Source of the DNA: Bacteroidota bacterium
GTDB lineage: Bacteria > Bacteroidota > Bacteroidia > Flavobacteriales > Flavobacteriaceae
Length of the DNA: 64,000 bases
Reading direction: 5' to 3'
Assembly: GCA_023390775.1 (NCBI GenBank)
Contig: JAEWCF010000062.1
Coordinates: 1 to 64,000, forward strand
Shown here piece after piece: positions 61,499 through 64,000 of this stretch. Each line of letters opens with the position of its first letter. Position 1 is the first letter of the stretch. The notes beneath the pieces are model-generated. The model was given only the letters and a program-made list of their open reading frames with translations, did no database searches and was not told the DNA's origin. The position numbers and the translations under genes were made by a program.

Positions 61499-63595
61499 CT
61501 AGTAGTTGAACATCGCGCGGTTGTCCTCGATTTCGGCGTTGGCCTTAAGCGCAGGAATGACGCGGTTTGCATCACCGGCTTTCATTTGTTTGATCTTGTT
61601 CACGTACGGTGCGTGGTCCTTGAGCGCAGGTGCCTTCGCGACAGCCTTTGTCTGAACCACGTAAACGCCCGAGTTGCCCTCAATGGCACCCGACATCTTG
61701 TTGGCACCAATAGCAATTGCGGCCCCAACCACTTTTGGTTCTGCCCCAAGGTTTGGCAGGACGCTGTTCTCAACGGTGAGGTCTGTGGCCTGCATGACAG
61801 AGACACCGTTCGCCTTGGCGATGGCATCAAGCGAACCGCCTTTCATTTTGGCTTTGATAAGTTCGGCTTTTTTGCGGTTCTTGAGGATCGGTTCGATTGT
61901 CACGCGGGCTTCGTCAACAGCGGTCAGGCCTTCCTCATTGATCTTTTTAAGCGTTACGATGACATTGCCCACATTGGACACTTCAAAGCGCTTGACATCG
62001 CCGACGTTGGTGGACTTGTCGTAAGCCCAGCGAACAATTTGGCGTTGACCCGCAATGTTGCCCACGTTTTCGTCCATTTCCTTGACCTTCACAACGGGAT
62101 TCACGGTCAGGCCTGCCGCTTTGGCCGTGGATGCGAAATCTTTCTCCTGAGCGTCCATCTCGAATTTCACCGCTTTGGTGTAGGTCTGGTCGGCGGTAGC
62201 CTCTGACGGTTCGATGCGCTGGGCAATGGTCGCCAGGCGCACGGCATCCTGCTTATCGGTAATGTTGATGACATGGTAACCGAATTCGGTTTCGACCAAG
62301 CCAATCGATCCTACGGGATTGTTGAATACGTAGTCGTTAAAATTCTTCACCATCTGGCCGGGCTGGAAATATCCCAGGTCGCCGCCCTGCTGTGCGGATG
62401 AATCGTCGGAATTGGTCAGCGCAAGCATCATGAAACTTCCGGGGTTGGCCTTGGCCTGTGCCAGCAATGACTCGGCTTTTGCCTTGGCTTCTTCCTTGGT
62501 GCGCTTCTCGCGTTTGTTGGGAACCTGGGTTCCTTCCCATGAGATCAAGATGTGGCTAGCCTTGGCATTGGCGCCCGCCTTGCGGCCCATGATCTTGGAA
62601 ATGCAGTAGTAATCGCCTCGCATGTACGGGCCATAGATGGCTCCTACAGGAAGTTCAAAAATCTTATCGGCATGTTCGGCTGGGAGGTCTTTTTTGGCGA
62701 CATACGTCGAATCATAAGGCACATCTGAATTCTCGTTCACGAAATCCGCGATGTTGGTGGCCTCGCGGAATCCGGGAAGCGTATCGTTCTTGCCGGTTTC
62801 CGAATTATAGACAACCCTTCCCGCAAGAAGCGCGTTGACCGAATTCTTGACTTCGGCTTCATCCTCCGCCGACGGCTTGTCCTCAACGATCACATATTCG
62901 ATCTCGCGCGTTTCATCAGCCTTGTAACGCTTCTCGTTCTTGCGCATGTACTCGACGATTTCCTCGTCGGTCACCTTGACATCGCTGTCCTTGACCGATG
63001 AGAAAGGGACGGCAACGTAGTCGAATGAAACCTTGTCGGCTTCCATCTGGTATTTGATCTTGCCTTCGAGGTCGGTGGTGAAAATACCGCCCCTGACCAT
63101 CGAATTGTAGATCATATAGCTTGCGTTGAGCGCGGCATCCTTTTCGCGGTCCTTCAGGAACTGCATCTGCTCAGGGTTGCTCTTGAAAAATTCCTTGAAT
63201 TTATTGATGTCGAAATTACCCGCGGCATCCTTGAACATGGGGTTCTGCCCGATGTTCGGGTCAGCCTTGAATGTCTCGAGGATGTGGTTCTCGCCTACGC
63301 GGATGCCCAACTTCTCGAACTGATCGGACAGAAGCGCGATTGCAATTTCCTGCTCCCAGACGCGCTCGGCGGCCATGGTAGCCGACATTCCCTGCTGGCT
63401 CTTGCCCATGTTTGCCACTTTCACGTTGAAATCCTCATACGCTATGTCCTTGCCATTGATGCTTCCCACCTCGCGTGACATCTGGTTGAATCCCCCGCTA
63501 TGGAAGATATCGCCGATGATGAAGGCGAACAAGCAAAAACCGATGACCAGGATAAGGAGAAGCGAACGCTGTCTGATTTTGGATAAAACTGCCAT
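61499..63595 (-). CDS. PpiD-like membrane-anchored peptidyl-prolyl isomerase/chaperone
   Basis: 698 residues from ATG 63595, which starts MAVLSKIRQRSLLLILVIGF as in PpiD; the longer frame adds an unlikely leader. One N-terminal membrane helix (about 11-29), a SurA_N-type helical chaperone domain, a parvulin domain (about 345-455; ASHILISWEGTQVPNKREKR, GGDLGYFQPGQM, GLVETEFGYHVI), then a second, degenerate rotamase-like region. It acts in the periplasm on newly exported proteins. Confidence 0.93.
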   Translation of the reverse strand: MAVLSKIRQRSLLLILVIGFCLFAFIIGDIFHSGGFNQMSREVGSINGKDIAYEDFNVKVANMGKSQQGMSATMAAERVWEQEIAIALLSDQFEKLGIRVGENHILETFKADPNIGQNPMFKDAAGNFDINKFKEFFKSNPEQMQFLKDREKDAALNASYMIYNSMVRGGIFTTDLEGKIKYQMEADKVSFDYVAVPFSSVKDSDVKVTDEEIVEYMRKNEKRYKADETREIEYVIVEDKPSAEDEAEVKNSVNALLAGRVVYNSETGKNDTLPGFREATNIADFVNENSDVPYDSTYVAKKDLPAEHADKIFELPVGAIYGPYMRGDYYCISKIMGRKAGANAKASHILISWEGTQVPNKREKRTKEEAKAKAESLLAQAKANPGSFMMLALTNSDDSSAQQGGDLGYFQPGQMVKNFNDYVFNNPVGSIGLVETEFGYHVINITDKQDAVRLATIAQRIEPSEATADQTYTKAVKFEMDAQEKDFASTAKAAGLTVNPVVKVKEMDENVGNIAGQRQIVRWAYDKSTNVGDVKRFEVSNVGNVIVTLKKINEEGLTAVDEARVTIEPILKNRKKAELIKAKMKGGSLDAIAKANGVSVMQATDLTVENSVLPNLGAEPKVVGAAIAIGANKMSGAIEGNSGVYVVQTKAVAKAPALKDHAPYVNKIKQMKAGDANRVIPALKANAEIEDNRAMFNY

Positions 63596-63667
63596 TTCTA
63601 TTAAGGTAAATTTTGAATTCAGTCTGCGAAAATACAATTATCTGCCAAATAATTGCATTTGCGGAAT

Positions 63668-63886
63668 TTAAATTTGAGGACGCCCCTGTTTTGGGTCCTG
63701 TTGCTGTTTGCGCTCGGCGATTTTCTTGGCAAAATGCCTGCGAAAAAAAAACATGAAAACGGATAAGGCCGCCAACGCAAGGCTCAGCCAAAACGACTTG
63801 GCCTCGGTGTAACGAGCATAGGCATCATAAAGGAAAAAGGCCGCGGCTGCGAGGTAAATAAAGGAAGTGAAATTCAGGTAATTCAT
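63668..63886 (-). CDS. Small membrane protein
   Basis: 72 residues with two hydrophobic helices (NFTSFIYLAAAAFFLYDAYA and FWLSLALAALSVFMFFF) and a basic, Gln-rich tail. The start overlaps the stop of lptC (ATGA). Similar small genes follow lptC in other Flavobacteria; function unknown. A CNNM/hemolysin gene that I recall between it and the PpiD gene in relatives is absent here. Confidence 0.82.
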   Translation of the reverse strand: MNYLNFTSFIYLAAAAFFLYDAYARYTEAKSFWLSLALAALSVFMFFFRRHFAKKIAERKQQQDPKQGRPQI

Positions 63887-64000
63887 GTTTCGGATTGGTC
63901 AATTTCCCCACTGATGCGCTGCGAGTTCACGATCTTGAAATCCTTGCTGAAATCAATACCCTGGCCTCGCGAAACACCTTTAGGATCGGTAAATTTAAAT
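63883..64000 (-). CDS. lptC: LptC C-terminal end (5' part off window)
   Basis: Only the last 38 or so codons are in the window: FKFTDPKGVSRGQGIDFSKD and DFKIVNSQRISGEI, then TGA. The GQGIDFSKDF and V-NS-R-ISG pattern fits the C-terminal strand of LptC, the periplasmic bitopic protein of the LPS export ABC complex. Gene order (lptC, small membrane protein, PpiD-like) agrees. A firm call needs the upstream sequence. Confidence 0.6.
   Translation of the reverse strand, partial: FKFTDPKGVSRGQGIDFSKDFKIVNSQRISGEIDQSET

Overview
The window comes from the chromosome of a Bacteroidota bacterium, almost certainly family Flavobacteriaceae and close to Flavobacterium. The evidence is PorT (type IX secretion), a GLPGLI-family protein next to a TonB-dependent receptor, the lipoprotein TamL, MetH split into two genes, a GYDIA-type GHMP kinase, promoters of the TAnnTTTG type, and the purH-mreBCD-mrdA-rodA order. 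Codons are unusually G/C-rich for that genus. No rRNA, tRNA, CRISPR, integrase or IS transposase gene was seen.

Layout. 1-6052: methionine/SAM block. Split metH runs on the minus strand behind a SAM-I riboswitch, and metK runs divergently behind a possible SAM-II-like leader. 6966-12142: TonB receptor and GLPGLI pair, a secreted protein and a deoxynucleoside kinase. 12704-20296: K+-dependent membrane pyrophosphatase, an AlkA-like glycosylase, a DUF5686 outer-membrane protein and pyruvate dehydrogenase E1 beta. 21931-27759: etfBA, bifunctional nuclease, thyA-folA, menaquinone methyltransferase and porT. 28372-33761: an rRNA methyltransferase, tamL, fbaA and accD. 34160-42693: an ABC permease, purH and the rod-shape/elongasome operon. 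42723-50692: Prc protease, surE, a small membrane protein, lpxB, an NlpC/P60 hydrolase, comEC and a thioredoxin. 50747-57803: three tandem POT peptide transporters with a DPP4-type peptidase, a peptide-use operon. 57925-64000: a radical SAM enzyme, HMG-CoA reductase and GHMP kinase (mevalonate pathway), a PpiD-like chaperone, a small membrane protein and the end of lptC.

The unusual part lies between, and sometimes inside, these ordinary genes. Many intergenic gaps are filled by arrays of degenerate 7-8 bp units in several unrelated sequence families (CAGTCGT, AGCTGAC, GTGGCTA, AATTTATA, GGTCTTAA, GCTAATTG and others). Arrays very often begin at the stop codon of a gene, usually TAG, and several gaps have the array at both ends in inverted orientation. 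Two such inverted pairs enclose exactly one gene each, both encoding S23-type four-helix-bundle proteins whose last codons lie in the array. A third inverted-repeat element carries an apparently intact DUF559 (Vsr-like) endonuclease domain and sits in frame inside metH, between the two halves of the cobalamin-binding region. Together these suggest a family of one-gene mobile elements (S23 or DUF559 cargo, private terminal inverted repeats) with many gene-less derivatives, targeted to stop codons or loop-coding sites. This is an inference from architecture; no mobility has been shown.
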